From contig NZ_BDBK01000007.1 of NCBI RefSeq assembly GCF_001612945.1, forward strand, positions 1 through 64,000: 64,000 nucleotides of DNA, read 5' to 3'. This DNA is from Nocardia inohanensis NBRC 100128. GTDB taxonomy: Bacteria > Actinomycetota > Actinomycetes > Mycobacteriales > Mycobacteriaceae. The notes beneath the pieces were generated by a model. That model was given only the letters and a program-made list of their open reading frames with translations, did not search any database and was not told the DNA's origin. Both the position numbers and the translations under genes were made by a program. Below, piece by piece: positions 8,009 through 16,870 of the stretch (within the stretch, counting starts at the first letter, position 1; each line of letters begins with the position of its first letter).

Positions 8009-10075
8009 TCAGAGCACGTCGAACTCGCCGCTGATGCCGGTGAAGGGGATGAGCGCGCCGTCGGCCGTCAGCTGATCGGCGAAGTGCTGGAACCGGTATC
8101 GGCCCGGGGCGGCATCGCCGGGAATGTCCCAGGTGAAGCGGGCCACCGAGACATCGGTCCCGCGCTTGCTCCAGAAGAACTTCACATCCCATTCGCCTTC
8201 GTTGGCGACGCGCTGCCAGCCGGATCCGTTCCGGCGCTGCACTTCCAGGAAGGTGCCGTTGCGACGGGTGTTGTGTTTCGGGTGGGCCGAGACGAATTCG
8301 GCCTGTGCCTGCTCACCGCGCGCGTACGCGGCCGCGGGCTGGGTGAGCACATCACCGAAGGTGGTGCCGGGCAGGGTCGCATCGGGACCGGGCGCGGCGA
8401 CGAAATTGGGCTGGAGGTTGGAGACGTCACGCGGCGCGGGGCCGCGCGGCACCGTCTGCCGGGCCGCGAAAGCCGTTGCCAGGCGGTTGAACTCCTGCTG
8501 ATAGGCGGGCAGTGTATAGCGGCCGTAGAGCGTCGACCCGCCCTCGTACTGTTGCGCGTCGTACTCCTCCGGCGTCGCCACGTACTCGTGATAGGCGTTC
8601 GCGTACCCCTGCATGAGCACCTGCTCCAGCGGCACGCCCAGCGCGGCCGCCACCACCCGGCGGATGCGCAGCCCCGACACGATGGTGAATTCCGCACCGC
8701 CACAGGCCAGATAGAGCTCCCCGATCCGCACCAGCTGGATCGGCACCACGCTCGGCACCCACGGCACCGGCGGCATGATGCCCAGCGGGGCGACGATCGC
8801 CTTGGGCGCCTGCGCGTCCGCCAGCCAATCGGGCACCGGCGCGTTCGCCCCGCCGAGCGCGTCCACGAACGGGTTTCGCACGCCCTCCGGAATCGGCACG
8901 CCGGGCAGCCCCGGGCCGTCCTCGGTGCTGCCGGCGATGAGCGAGACGCCCGCGCAGGCCGCGGCGGTGTGCCGGTTCTGCCCGCTGGGCGTCCACTTCC
9001 CGTCCACCTCGATATCGGCGATGTCGATGTAGCAGAGCAGGCTGTCCACCGGTCCGCTGATGGCGCGCGCGGCGGCCAGTGCGGATTTGCCCGCGCGATA
9101 TTGCCGTTCGCCGATGATGCGGGTGTTGTCGAACTCGTTCTGCGTCGGTCCGTCGGTCGGGTGAAGGTTCAAGTTCGGTGACATATCACCGGAATTGGTC
9201 TGCGGGAACGCGGCAATGAAATCCGCGCCGTCGAGGTATCGCACGCCGTGCTCACCGTGTTCGGCGGCGAACGACGCATAACCCTTGTTGTCGGCGCTGA
9301 TGAGCCGGTTGCTGTTGCTCATCGAGGTGTTGTGGGTGGCGAACCAGGTGATCCGGCCGACCTCTTTGCCGCCTTTGCGAAGCGACAACACGGTGACCGC
9401 CGGATCGATCGCGTCCGGGAAAACCTGTTTGTCGCTATCGGGATTGCGTTCGAAGGCGACCCGGGAGCGATTCACGCTGGCGTCGTGCAATTCCCCGCGC
9501 CCGAGTTCCAGGGTGCCGGGCGAGAGATCGGCGTCGGCGGCGGCGATGGCCTCCACGATGCCGTTCACCTCGGCGTCGTAGACCTGCTGCTGGAAGCCGA
9601 GAATCGAGAGGTTGTAGGCATAGTCGTGGCTGGAGCCGCCGCAGGTGGCGTGCGAGTGGGTGGAGGTGAGCAGCACGTTCTGCTCGGTGTAGCGGTCGCC
9701 GAAACGCCGTGCCAGCTCCTGCATGACGCCGCGGTGCACGGACTGGAAGATCATCCCGTTGTCGGCCACCAGGTAGACGATCCGCCGTTCACCGCTGTCG
9801 ATGATGTAGGCGCGGGCGCGCGGGCGCAGGTGAATTCCGGCGGTGTCCTGCCCGAATTGCGAGTAGCCCATCATGCCGCATTCGGCTGCGGGGCCGGTGA
9901 TGTCGGAGATCCCCACCCCGATGCGGTAATCGCCGCCCGCCGCCCGCGCCTCACCTTCGGACATCGTCAGGTGTGCGGAGACGGCGAAGGCGGCCGAGCC
10001 CGCCGCCGCGGTGGCCAGCACCGTCCGGCGCGAAACCGTCGTTTTCCCGGTGGTTACGTTGTCCGACATCGCCAT
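8009..10075 (-). CDS. Secreted neutral ceramidase
   Basis: Hydrolyses the amide bond of ceramide to sphingosine and fatty acid outside the cytoplasm. 688 residues from the ATG at 10075, with GAGAGG upstream. The N terminus has a Tat-type signal (SRRTVLATAAAGSAAFAVSA, residues about 15-34). The neutral/alkaline ceramidase core follows, with zinc-ligand type histidines in STHSH (His140, His142) and FATHN (His248), and the catalytic serine motif NSGDMSPN (Ser295). A C-terminal Ig-like domain closes the protein. The gene is divergent from a TetR regulator across 127 bp that contain a perfect operator-like palindrome also found upstream of the endoglycoceramidase gene. Confidence 0.93.
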   Translation of the reverse strand: MAMSDNVTTGKTTVSRRTVLATAAAGSAAFAVSAHLTMSEGEARAAGGDYRIGVGISDITGPAAECGMMGYSQFGQDTAGIHLRPRARAYIIDSGERRIVYLVADNGMIFQSVHRGVMQELARRFGDRYTEQNVLLTSTHSHATCGGSSHDYAYNLSILGFQQQVYDAEVNGIVEAIAAADADLSPGTLELGRGELHDASVNRSRVAFERNPDSDKQVFPDAIDPAVTVLSLRKGGKEVGRITWFATHNTSMSNSNRLISADNKGYASFAAEHGEHGVRYLDGADFIAAFPQTNSGDMSPNLNLHPTDGPTQNEFDNTRIIGERQYRAGKSALAAARAISGPVDSLLCYIDIADIEVDGKWTPSGQNRHTAAACAGVSLIAGSTEDGPGLPGVPIPEGVRNPFVDALGGANAPVPDWLADAQAPKAIVAPLGIMPPVPWVPSVVPIQLVRIGELYLACGGAEFTIVSGLRIRRVVAAALGVPLEQVLMQGYANAYHEYVATPEEYDAQQYEGGSTLYGRYTLPAYQQEFNRLATAFAARQTVPRGPAPRDVSNLQPNFVAAPGPDATLPGTTFGDVLTQPAAAYARGEQAQAEFVSAHPKHNTRRNGTFLEVQRRNGSGWQRVANEGEWDVKFFWSKRGTDVSVARFTWDIPGDAAPGRYRFQHFADQLTADGALIPFTGISGEFDVL

Positions 10076-10114
10076 TCGAGCCTCTCTACTGTTGATGAGC
10101 AGCGAACCACAGAA

Positions 10115-10130
10115 CTGGACGTTCGTCCAG
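10115..10130. promoter_or_regulatory. TetR-type operator between ceramidase and tetR
   Basis: CTGGACG-TT-CGTCCAG is a perfect 16-bp palindrome with core TGGAC-GTTC-GTCCA (10116-10129), 40 nt upstream of the ceramidase ATG and 72 nt upstream of the tetR GTG. A half site, TGGACGCTT, lies at 10183-10191. The core matches the site upstream of the GH5 endoglycoceramidase gene at 12 of 14 bases. Confidence 0.7.
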
Positions 10131-10202
10131 GCCAGACTCGGCAAGCGAACTTTCCGAGCGGGCGAATTGACTGCACGCGCAATGGACGCTTAACTCTGCG
10201 GA

Positions 10203-10829
10203 GTGTCCTCCCGATTGAGCGTCGAAGAACGACGGGCCCACCTTATCGAGGCCGCCATCGGCCTTGCCGAAAAAAAGGGCGTGGCAGGAGTTACCACGCG
10301 CGATGTCGCGCAAGCTGCCGGTGTTTCGCTCGGTGTGGTTCATTACTGTTTCGAAAACAAGGACCAACTCATGACAGAGCTGGTCAAGGCCCTCTCGATG
10401 GAATTGCGAGATTCCGTCGATGCCAACGAAGCGGTATGGCAAGACGTCGGAACCGGAAAAGAAGCGCTTCAGAAATTGGTGCGCGCTGGACTGGAACTCA
10501 TGTGGCTCAACATCGAAGCCACTCCCGAACGTCAACTACTCACCTACGAAACAACCACCTACGCACTTCGCGAAGGCGAACAAACTCCGGCAAAACTCGC
10601 AATCGCGCGCGAACAGTACAAGTTCAACGACTCCACCGTCGCCGACATCATCGAGCATGCGCGCGAAGCCACCGGCACCCAGTGGAATGTCTCCGTCGCC
10701 ACGCTGAGCCGGTTCATGCTGGCCGCCATCGACGGGATCGTGCTGCGCTGGCTGGTCGACAACGACAGCGCCGCGGTGCGCGAGCAGCTGGATGTGCTAG
10801 CCGGGATGATCGTCTCGCACTCCGCCTGA
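10203..10829 (+). CDS. TetR family regulator, divergent from ceramidase
   Basis: 208-residue TetR/AcrR repressor. The helix-turn-helix is VTTRDVAQAAGVSLGVVHYCFENKDQL, followed by an all-helical ligand domain. The GTG start is placed just before the SVEERRAHLIEAA helix. Its position, divergent from the secreted ceramidase with a palindrome between them, suggests control of ceramidase and perhaps of the GH5 enzyme carrying the same palindrome. A sphingolipid-derived ligand is conceivable but not shown. The first two thirds use many A-ending codons (GAA, AAA, CAA, ACA), unlike the neighbouring genes, while the end returns to high GC3. This is a possible sign of acquisition. Confidence 0.9.
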   Translation: MSSRLSVEERRAHLIEAAIGLAEKKGVAGVTTRDVAQAAGVSLGVVHYCFENKDQLMTELVKALSMELRDSVDANEAVWQDVGTGKEALQKLVRAGLELMWLNIEATPERQLLTYETTTYALREGEQTPAKLAIAREQYKFNDSTVADIIEHAREATGTQWNVSVATLSRFMLAAIDGIVLRWLVDNDSAAVREQLDVLAGMIVSHSA

Positions 10830-10852
10830 AACCCTTCCACCCCAATACCATT

Positions 10853-10885
10853 CGCGCCCGCCGCACAGACCGTGCGGCGGGCGCG
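10853..10885. terminator. Bidirectional hairpin between tetR and sacsin-like gene
   Basis: CGCGCCCGCCGCAC (10853-10866) pairs perfectly with 10872-10885 around AGACC. It lies between two convergent genes. No T run. Confidence 0.65.
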
Positions 10886-10970
10886 GCTCGTTCTGGGCCG
10901 ATAGGCGCGGGCGCGGCCCGTCCTGGAACCGGAGGCACGGACGCGCGACCGGTTCCCGGAAAGCCCCGGA

Positions 10971-13900
10971 CTAGGGGCGCGGGCCCACCTGGACGTGAGT
11001 GGTGTCGCCGTCCTCCCACCAGGTGACCGGCACGGTGGCCTCGTAAGCGCCGGTGAAGCGGACGCGCAGGTCGTCGTGCAGCACCAATTCGCCTGCGGGA
11101 GCGGGCAGGTCGAATTGCAGGCGGAGCAGCACGCCCAGCGGGTCCGCGGCCCAGGAGGTGGGGCGGCCGGAGCCGACCACCTCGGCGGTGACCACTTCCG
11201 AGGCCAGCGGCAAGCCCAGCAGGTCGGAAAGGGCTGCGGCGGAGGCGATATCGCCGACCACCAGGCGATCGGCGGGCAGCGCGGGACCGTAGGAGGCACG
11301 GTCCAGGACCATGGCGTCGGCCGAATCGACGACCGCGCCGGACAGCGCGCGGACATGATCCGGCAGGGACAGGTCCTCCAGATCCAGTCGGCCCGCCTCG
11401 AAAGCCTCCGCCAGTAGCTGGTGGGTCTGCGAAATCGCTTCGGGGAGCGGCATTCTCGCCGGGTCGGCGAGCGCGTCCAGCAGCTCCTCCGCGAACGCCG
11501 GGGTCATCACCTCGGGGGCGGCCAGCACCCCGCGCAACACGGTGAGGTCGAGCGCCGGGAAGCCCGGGAGCTGCGGCAGCAGGCCCGCGAAGAGCTTGTC
11601 GTCCGGATGCCGCATGAGTCCGAGCGGGATGCCGTCGATGCAGGCGTGCTGCCGCAACCACCACGCGGTGTAGCCGTCGCGATCGGCGAGCAGGGCGCGG
11701 GTGCTCTGGTCATCGAGCAAGAGCCGCAGGGCTTCCGGCCATTCGGCCTCGTCGACCAGGTCCAGGTCGCGCACGGCGACGAGTTCCCGCGGATCCGCTG
11801 CGAGGGTCTCCCACCAGGTCTCCTCGTCGTCGAGGTGATGCTCCGGCCCCGTCGGATCCGATTCGGTGACCAGCGTGAAACCCCAGCCGACACCGATGGC
11901 GCGCAAGGCATCCGCGCCGTACCGCTCCACCGTCTCGGGGTCCACCGTGGTGAACGGCGAATCCTCGACCAGCACGCGGGCCAGCGGCGCGTCCGGCAGC
12001 AGCAGTTCGTCGGCCGGCGCCGATTCGCCTGTCACATCCGGCAATTCGAGCAGCCCGAGCCAGGTCGGCAGCACCCCCGGGGCGGCATTGGCGTGGCGGG
12101 CCAGCCCGAGCACCGCCTCGACGGTATCCGGATCGCTCGGATCATCCTCCAGGATCGCTTGCAGCGCCGGATCACTCAGCAGATCCTCCGGCGTAGCCGT
12201 CCGCGCACCCAACCGGCCCAGCAGCTCGTGCGCCGCCTCCGGATGCGCCAGCCGGGCCCAATGCACCGGGATCGCCGTCTCCAGCTGATCATCCAGCACC
12301 ACGGTGCGCGGCCCGGTCACCACCCGGCCGTCCACCAATGGCACCGAGAGCGCCCCCAGCTCCTCCACCGACAGCGGATCCCCCGCGAACGGATCCAGGG
12401 CGTCATAGAGCGAATACCACCACTGCGGTTCACGCTCCAGGCTGCTCGACAGCTCCGCGACCCGCACCAGCCCGACCCGATGCACATCGAGCACCGCCAG
12501 CGCGTCCGCGTAGTTCCGTCCGGAGAGCTCCGGAATCACCAGCGGCCCAACCATTTCGGCCAGCAGCGGAGCCAGCTCCGCGGTAACACCGGTAAACACA
12601 CTCGCCCGCTTCGGCGCGGCCAGCCCCTCGCGCACGACCGATCGCTCGCCGGCCGCACCGAGCGGCACCGCCTTGACCCCCAGCTCATCGAACGGAGGCA
12701 ACTCGACCCTGCGCTCCGCGCTGTCTGAACCCTGCGCAGCCTGCACATTCGGGCCCGGCGCAGCCTGCGTGTCGTTGTCGTGCGCAGCCCCTGCGGTCGG
12801 GCCCGGCGCGGTGCGAGTGTCCGGATCGCGGGTGGTCTGCGCGGCCGCGCTGTGTGCGCCGTCCGGCACCGGGCCGGCTGCGGGGGGCGACGAGAGGTCC
12901 AGCTCGTCCTCGAACAACTCGCCCTGCACCGGGAATGCGGGTCGGCCCGCCGGCGACAGCAACTCGAACTGTTCGGGCGCGGTGCGCGCGGATCTTGCAG
13001 ACGAGGCACGCGACGCTGCGGCGGAGGGATTGCGCGATGCGGCGGAGGCGGCCGAACCCTGGGCAGCGGCGGACGAATCCGCGGCGGAGGCACCGGGCGA
13101 AGTCTGGGCAGCCGTGGTGGGTGCAGTCGAATGCGGGGCAGCGTTGTCGGATGGAGCGGGATACTCAGCCGTGGCGGTCGCGAATTCGGTTTCGGCCGAA
13201 TCGATCTCGGGCAGGACGTCCGGCAGCGCGGATCGCGCGGGCGAGCCCGCGAGTTCGGTGCTGCCGCCGAGCACCGGCAGCCATTCGTGCTCGCGGAGTT
13301 CCGCGATCAGGGCTTCGCGGAGCAGGCTGTCGGCTTCGCTGCGGGCGAAGCCGGGCAGCGGGACCAGCACGAGGCGGTCGCGGGGCGGAAGGGCGCGCGC
13401 GAAATCGGCGTAACCCGAGGCGAGTGCGGCGATATGCGCTCCGGGCAGCAGGCGGCGGCGATCCGGCTGCATGGCGATATCGGCAATGAGCAGGGCGGGC
13501 AGCGAGAGCTCTTCGTCCGACCGGGTCGGTGCGCGCAGCACATCCGGACCGGTGGCGACCGGACGGCCGTCGCGGACCGGCAGCAGCCAACGGGCGCGCG
13601 CGGTGTGGTATTGCCACCACACCCGCTCGTCCTCGTCCACGCCGGCGATCCGGATCTGCTGCAATCCGTCCGCGAGATCCTCGGTGGCACAGGAGATCTC
13701 GTCGTTCCCGATCCGGATCTCACGCAGGGCGGGCAATTCCAGCAGCAGGTCGACCGCTTCGTCCCGCATCCCCGCGATCAAGGCGTCGGCATCCACGTCC
13801 GCACGCAGCCGCAGCACGATCTCACTGTCGAACCCGGCCACCGGTTCCGCCGCGGCCGGCCAGGCCAATCGCAGCGCCGGCGCCAGGAATTCCTCGGGCC

Positions 13901-14369
13901 CCTCCGGAATCGCGATCCCCTGCGCCGCCAACTCGGCGAGGGTATCGGCCCGCGAGAACCGCACCGACCCACCGCTGGACCGGAACTCCGCCGCATCGGC
14001 CACGCTCAGCACGGCGGTGAACCCCACCCCGAACCGTCCCACCGCGGCATCCCCGCCGCTCTTGGCCGAGGCTCGCAACGCGGTCAGCGCGTGCACACCC
14101 GAAACATCCAGCGGCACACCGGTATTGGCCACATGCAGCGCTCCGCCGTCGAGCCACACCGCGATCCGCCCCGGCACTCCGGCCTTCGCGGCGGCATCAG
14201 CCGCGTTCTGCGCCAGCTCGGTGAGCACCCGATCCCGATACCCGGCCCGCACCAGGTCCGCCTCGGTAGCCGAATCCTCCCGCAACCGCGTCGGCGAATC
14301 CCGCCAAGCCGCCAGCACCCCGGCCCGCAACCCCGCCGTCCCGAACGGATCCCCGACCTCGACCGTCAC
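10971..14369 (-). CDS. Sacsin/GHKL-type ATPase domain protein
   Basis: 1132-residue cytoplasmic protein with an N-terminal Hsp90-like (GHKL) ATPase fold: ELAQNAADAA (residues 51-60) as the N box and GRFGVGF (111-117) as a glycine-rich nucleotide loop. This fits the sacsin N-terminal ATPase-like group found next to DUF3027 genes in related actinobacteria. Residues about 395-560 are low-complexity Ala/Ser/Pro/Gly sequence with imperfect APGP repeats, probably disordered. After it comes a second folded, acidic region of about 550 residues. Function unknown; a chaperone-like role is inferred from the fold only. GTG start; downstream of the DUF3027 gene on the same strand with a 336-bp gap. Confidence 0.75.
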   Translation of the reverse strand: MTVEVGDPFGTAGLRAGVLAAWRDSPTRLREDSATEADLVRAGYRDRVLTELAQNAADAAAKAGVPGRIAVWLDGGALHVANTGVPLDVSGVHALTALRASAKSGGDAAVGRFGVGFTAVLSVADAAEFRSSGGSVRFSRADTLAELAAQGIAIPEGPEEFLAPALRLAWPAAAEPVAGFDSEIVLRLRADVDADALIAGMRDEAVDLLLELPALREIRIGNDEISCATEDLADGLQQIRIAGVDEDERVWWQYHTARARWLLPVRDGRPVATGPDVLRAPTRSDEELSLPALLIADIAMQPDRRRLLPGAHIAALASGYADFARALPPRDRLVLVPLPGFARSEADSLLREALIAELREHEWLPVLGGSTELAGSPARSALPDVLPEIDSAETEFATATAEYPAPSDNAAPHSTAPTTAAQTSPGASAADSSAAAQGSAASAASRNPSAAASRASSARSARTAPEQFELLSPAGRPAFPVQGELFEDELDLSSPPAAGPVPDGAHSAAAQTTRDPDTRTAPGPTAGAAHDNDTQAAPGPNVQAAQGSDSAERRVELPPFDELGVKAVPLGAAGERSVVREGLAAPKRASVFTGVTAELAPLLAEMVGPLVIPELSGRNYADALAVLDVHRVGLVRVAELSSSLEREPQWWYSLYDALDPFAGDPLSVEELGALSVPLVDGRVVTGPRTVVLDDQLETAIPVHWARLAHPEAAHELLGRLGARTATPEDLLSDPALQAILEDDPSDPDTVEAVLGLARHANAAPGVLPTWLGLLELPDVTGESAPADELLLPDAPLARVLVEDSPFTTVDPETVERYGADALRAIGVGWGFTLVTESDPTGPEHHLDDEETWWETLAADPRELVAVRDLDLVDEAEWPEALRLLLDDQSTRALLADRDGYTAWWLRQHACIDGIPLGLMRHPDDKLFAGLLPQLPGFPALDLTVLRGVLAAPEVMTPAFAEELLDALADPARMPLPEAISQTHQLLAEAFEAGRLDLEDLSLPDHVRALSGAVVDSADAMVLDRASYGPALPADRLVVGDIASAAALSDLLGLPLASEVVTAEVVGSGRPTSWAADPLGVLLRLQFDLPAPAGELVLHDDLRVRFTGAYEATVPVTWWEDGDTTHVQVGPRP

Positions 14370-14705
14370 CGGCTCTCACACCCTTCCCGCCGCGCGGCAG
14401 CTGCCGCGGCTCCGCCAGAAAACACCTGACCGTACCGGTCTCGATCCACACCCGTGACGCCGCCACAGGCTCCGGCCCCCAGCCTGCTCCGGGACCACGA
14501 CGAAACCATCCGAGCCACCCCGAACCACCACTCGCGCACTTGCTGCACCGGGAACCACGCGCCCCGGCCCGGGGCCACGAACCCCTACTGCGACGGATTC
14601 GGTTGCGCCGCCGCTGAATCGACGAGGGGTGACGCCGGCGGCTTCGACCTGTACCGCGCACGCCGCATTCGTTCGCGCCGGGGCTGAACCTGCGGGCCGG
14701 ACCCG
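14370..14705. other. Gene-free stretch between sacsin-like and DUF3027 genes
   Basis: 336 bp of GC-rich DNA. Short open frames exist on both strands but none has a convincing start, ribosome site or recognisable protein. No strong hairpin was found. Confidence 0.5.
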
Positions 14706-15932
14706 CTACTGCTCCGAAATGTCGGAATCGCGCTGGGTGAGAGCCGTTTCCGGCTCCACCTTCACGGCGGTGATCGCCCAGGCGTCGTCGTAGCGAGCGT
14801 CCGGGTCCGCGGTGTCGAAGAGCGTCACCGCGCCGGTGTCGGTGTCGGCGACCGCCTCGACGACCTCCGCATCGGCAGCGGCGGTCGGCGCGGCGGCGTC
14901 GGACGGCGCCGCGGCTTCGACGGAATCCGCCTCTACCACCGCGGTTCCGGTCTCCGGTGCTGCTGCGACCACATCGGCCTGCGCCGCATCCTCGGCGGCC
15001 GGTCCGGTCGCGTCGACAGCGGTCAGCACGGTCGACTCGGTGGCGGCGATTTCGGTGACGGCGGCGGCGTAGACCGTCGCGGTTTCGGCGGCGGCCACGG
15101 CGGCGGCGAGGGATTCGACGGTGAGGACCGAATCGGCTTCGGGCTCCGCGATATCGGATAGGGGGGCGGGTTCCGGCTTGCGGAGTTCCTCGGCGGGGAC
15201 GAACTCCACCGCGGCGTCGTCGTACGCCTCGTAGAGGGGGGAACCGCCGCCGGTGGGGATCTCGACATCGGAGTGCGCTCCGCAGCCGTAGTCGACGTGC
15301 ACCACGTGGCCGTCGGCGCCCATGGCATTGGCGCAGACGCCGAAGGCGGAGCGGAACGAACCCGCCAGCGGGACGAAGAAACCGCAGACGCCGCAGCTGC
15401 CGGGGGCCGAGCGGGCCATTTCGGTGTCGGGGCCGTACTCGGAGAACCAGCGGTCGGCGGCTTCCTCGCGGCCCTCGCGGGACAGCACGCGGGGGCGGCC
15501 GAGGCCGAGTTCGAGGGCCACCTCGTCGACGACGGGATCGCCGGACAGGACGTAGCCGGGCAGCAGGCGCGGGTCGTCGGCGGGCGTCGCGAGCAGATCG
15601 CCGGGCGAGAGGTCGCCGGGGCGGACGCGCTGGTCCCACGGAATGAAGTCGGGGGCGACGAGGGCGTCGGGGCCGGGCAGCAATGCGGACTCGCTGACCG
15701 TGGCGTAACCCGCCTCGGGGGGAGCCGCCACCACGACCGCCCACTGCCAGCCGCGATAGCCGGGCAGCGTGGCCTCGAAGTGGTGGGTGGCCGAGGATTC
15801 GTCCTCGGCGGTCACGCCCAGATGGGCGCCGACGCCGATGGGCTCCAACTCCATGAGCGCACGGCGAGCCAGGTCGACCGCCTCCGCCAGGATCGGCCGT
15901 ACAACGGACTCCGAAACTCCAACCGCGCTCAC
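14706..15932 (-). CDS. DUF3027 family protein with Cys cluster
   Basis: 408 residues. The first 250 match the DUF3027 pattern (Rv0877-like): ARRALMELEPIGVGAHLGV, GYRGWQWAVVVAAPPE, and a Cys-rich segment reading CGVCGFFVPLAGSF, then VCANAM, then YGCGAHSD, which could bind zinc. Residues about 275-385 are Ala/Val/Thr/Glu-rich and poorly structured. Function unknown. GTG start 17 bp from the divergent glutaminyl cyclase gene. The order with the MFS and DUF2771 genes is conserved in mycobacteria. Confidence 0.8.
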   Translation of the reverse strand: MSAVGVSESVVRPILAEAVDLARRALMELEPIGVGAHLGVTAEDESSATHHFEATLPGYRGWQWAVVVAAPPEAGYATVSESALLPGPDALVAPDFIPWDQRVRPGDLSPGDLLATPADDPRLLPGYVLSGDPVVDEVALELGLGRPRVLSREGREEAADRWFSEYGPDTEMARSAPGSCGVCGFFVPLAGSFRSAFGVCANAMGADGHVVHVDYGCGAHSDVEIPTGGGSPLYEAYDDAAVEFVPAEELRKPEPAPLSDIAEPEADSVLTVESLAAAVAAAETATVYAAAVTEIAATESTVLTAVDATGPAAEDAAQADVVAAAPETGTAVVEADSVEAAAPSDAAAPTAAADAEVVEAVADTDTGAVTLFDTADPDARYDDAWAITAVKVEPETALTQRDSDISEQ

Positions 15933-15949
15933 GCCCTACATTTTGCCGT

Positions 15950-16747
15950 ATGGAGCGCAAACGTCGTGCACCGGTAGTCAGCCTCATGATCGTGCTGTCC
16001 ACAGCTCTGGGGCTGGGCGGGGTGAGTTCGGCCTGTACCCGCGACACGGACGACACGCCCCGCCTGCGTGTCGAGGTGATCGCGACACGCCCGCACGACA
16101 CCGCGGCTTTCACCGAAGGGCTGGAAATGGACGGCGATGTCCTCTACGAAAGCACCGGGCTGCCCGGGCAGTCGTTCGTCCGCGCGACCGGCCTCAGCGG
16201 TGGCGGCGAGCCGGTGCGCGCGGATCTGCCCGCGCCGCTGTTCGGCGAGGGCATCACCCGCGCGGGAAACACGCTCTGGCAGCTCACCTATCGCGAAGGC
16301 ATCGCCATCGCCCGGGATCCGGTCACCTTGGCCGAGCTGCGCCGCACCACCTACGACGGCGAAGGCTGGGGATTGTGCACACGCGCCGGGCGCGTCGTCA
16401 TGAGCAACGGCACCGGCACCCTCACCTTTCGCGATCCGGAAACCTTCGCGGTCACCGGCACCGTGACCCTGAACGGCCGTAAGAACTCCAAGCTCAACGA
16501 ACTCGATTGCGCCCCGGACGGTTCCGTCTACGCCAACGTCTGGCCCTCCGACACCATCCTGCGGATCGATCCGGACAGCGGCGACGTCCGCGCGGTCATC
16601 GACGCCTCCGGGCTACTCCCTCGCACCGCCCGCACCCCCGAAACCGATGTGCTGAACGGCATCGCCCACCTGCCCGGTACCGACCGTTTTCTCCTCACCG
16701 GCAAGAAATGGCCGACCAGCTACGAGGTCCGCTTCGTAGCGGAGTGA
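15950..16747 (+). CDS. Glutaminyl-peptide cyclotransferase (beta-propeller type)
   Basis: Converts N-terminal glutamine of peptides to pyroglutamate. 265 residues with an N-terminal signal (VVSLMIVLSTALGLGGVSSAC). The cysteine could be lipidated, although the lipobox is weak. The plant/bacterial glutamine cyclotransferase pattern follows: FTEGLEMDGDVLYESTGLPGQS, GEGITRAGNTLWQLTYREG, YDGEGWGLC, KLNELDCAPDGSVYANVW and VLNGIAHLPGTDRFLLTGKKWP. It acts outside the membrane. Divergent from the DUF3027 gene. A hairpin lies just after the stop. Confidence 0.9.
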   Translation: MERKRRAPVVSLMIVLSTALGLGGVSSACTRDTDDTPRLRVEVIATRPHDTAAFTEGLEMDGDVLYESTGLPGQSFVRATGLSGGGEPVRADLPAPLFGEGITRAGNTLWQLTYREGIAIARDPVTLAELRRTTYDGEGWGLCTRAGRVVMSNGTGTLTFRDPETFAVTGTVTLNGRKNSKLNELDCAPDGSVYANVWPSDTILRIDPDSGDVRAVIDASGLLPRTARTPETDVLNGIAHLPGTDRFLLTGKKWPTSYEVRFVAE

Positions 16748-16757
16748 AGGGAAGTTT

Positions 16758-16779
16758 TCCGGGGGCGAGCACCCCCGGA
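16758..16779 (+). terminator. Hairpin after glutaminyl cyclase
   Basis: TCCGGGGG (16758-16765) pairs with CCCCCGGA (16772-16779) across a 6-nt loop, 11 nt after the stop. No T run. Confidence 0.5.
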
Positions 16780-16870
16780 CCCCCGCAAATGGCGCCCCGG
16801 CGCGGAATTGTGGCGGTCATAACCAGCCGTCGTGCAGCCGCTGCCGGGCGACACTGCAAGAATTGGGGGC

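Noticed and set aside
12673..13413. Ser/Ala-rich plus-strand frame in the sacsin-like gene
   Set aside because: It lies opposite the low-complexity segment of the sacsin-like protein, which itself generates open frames on both strands.
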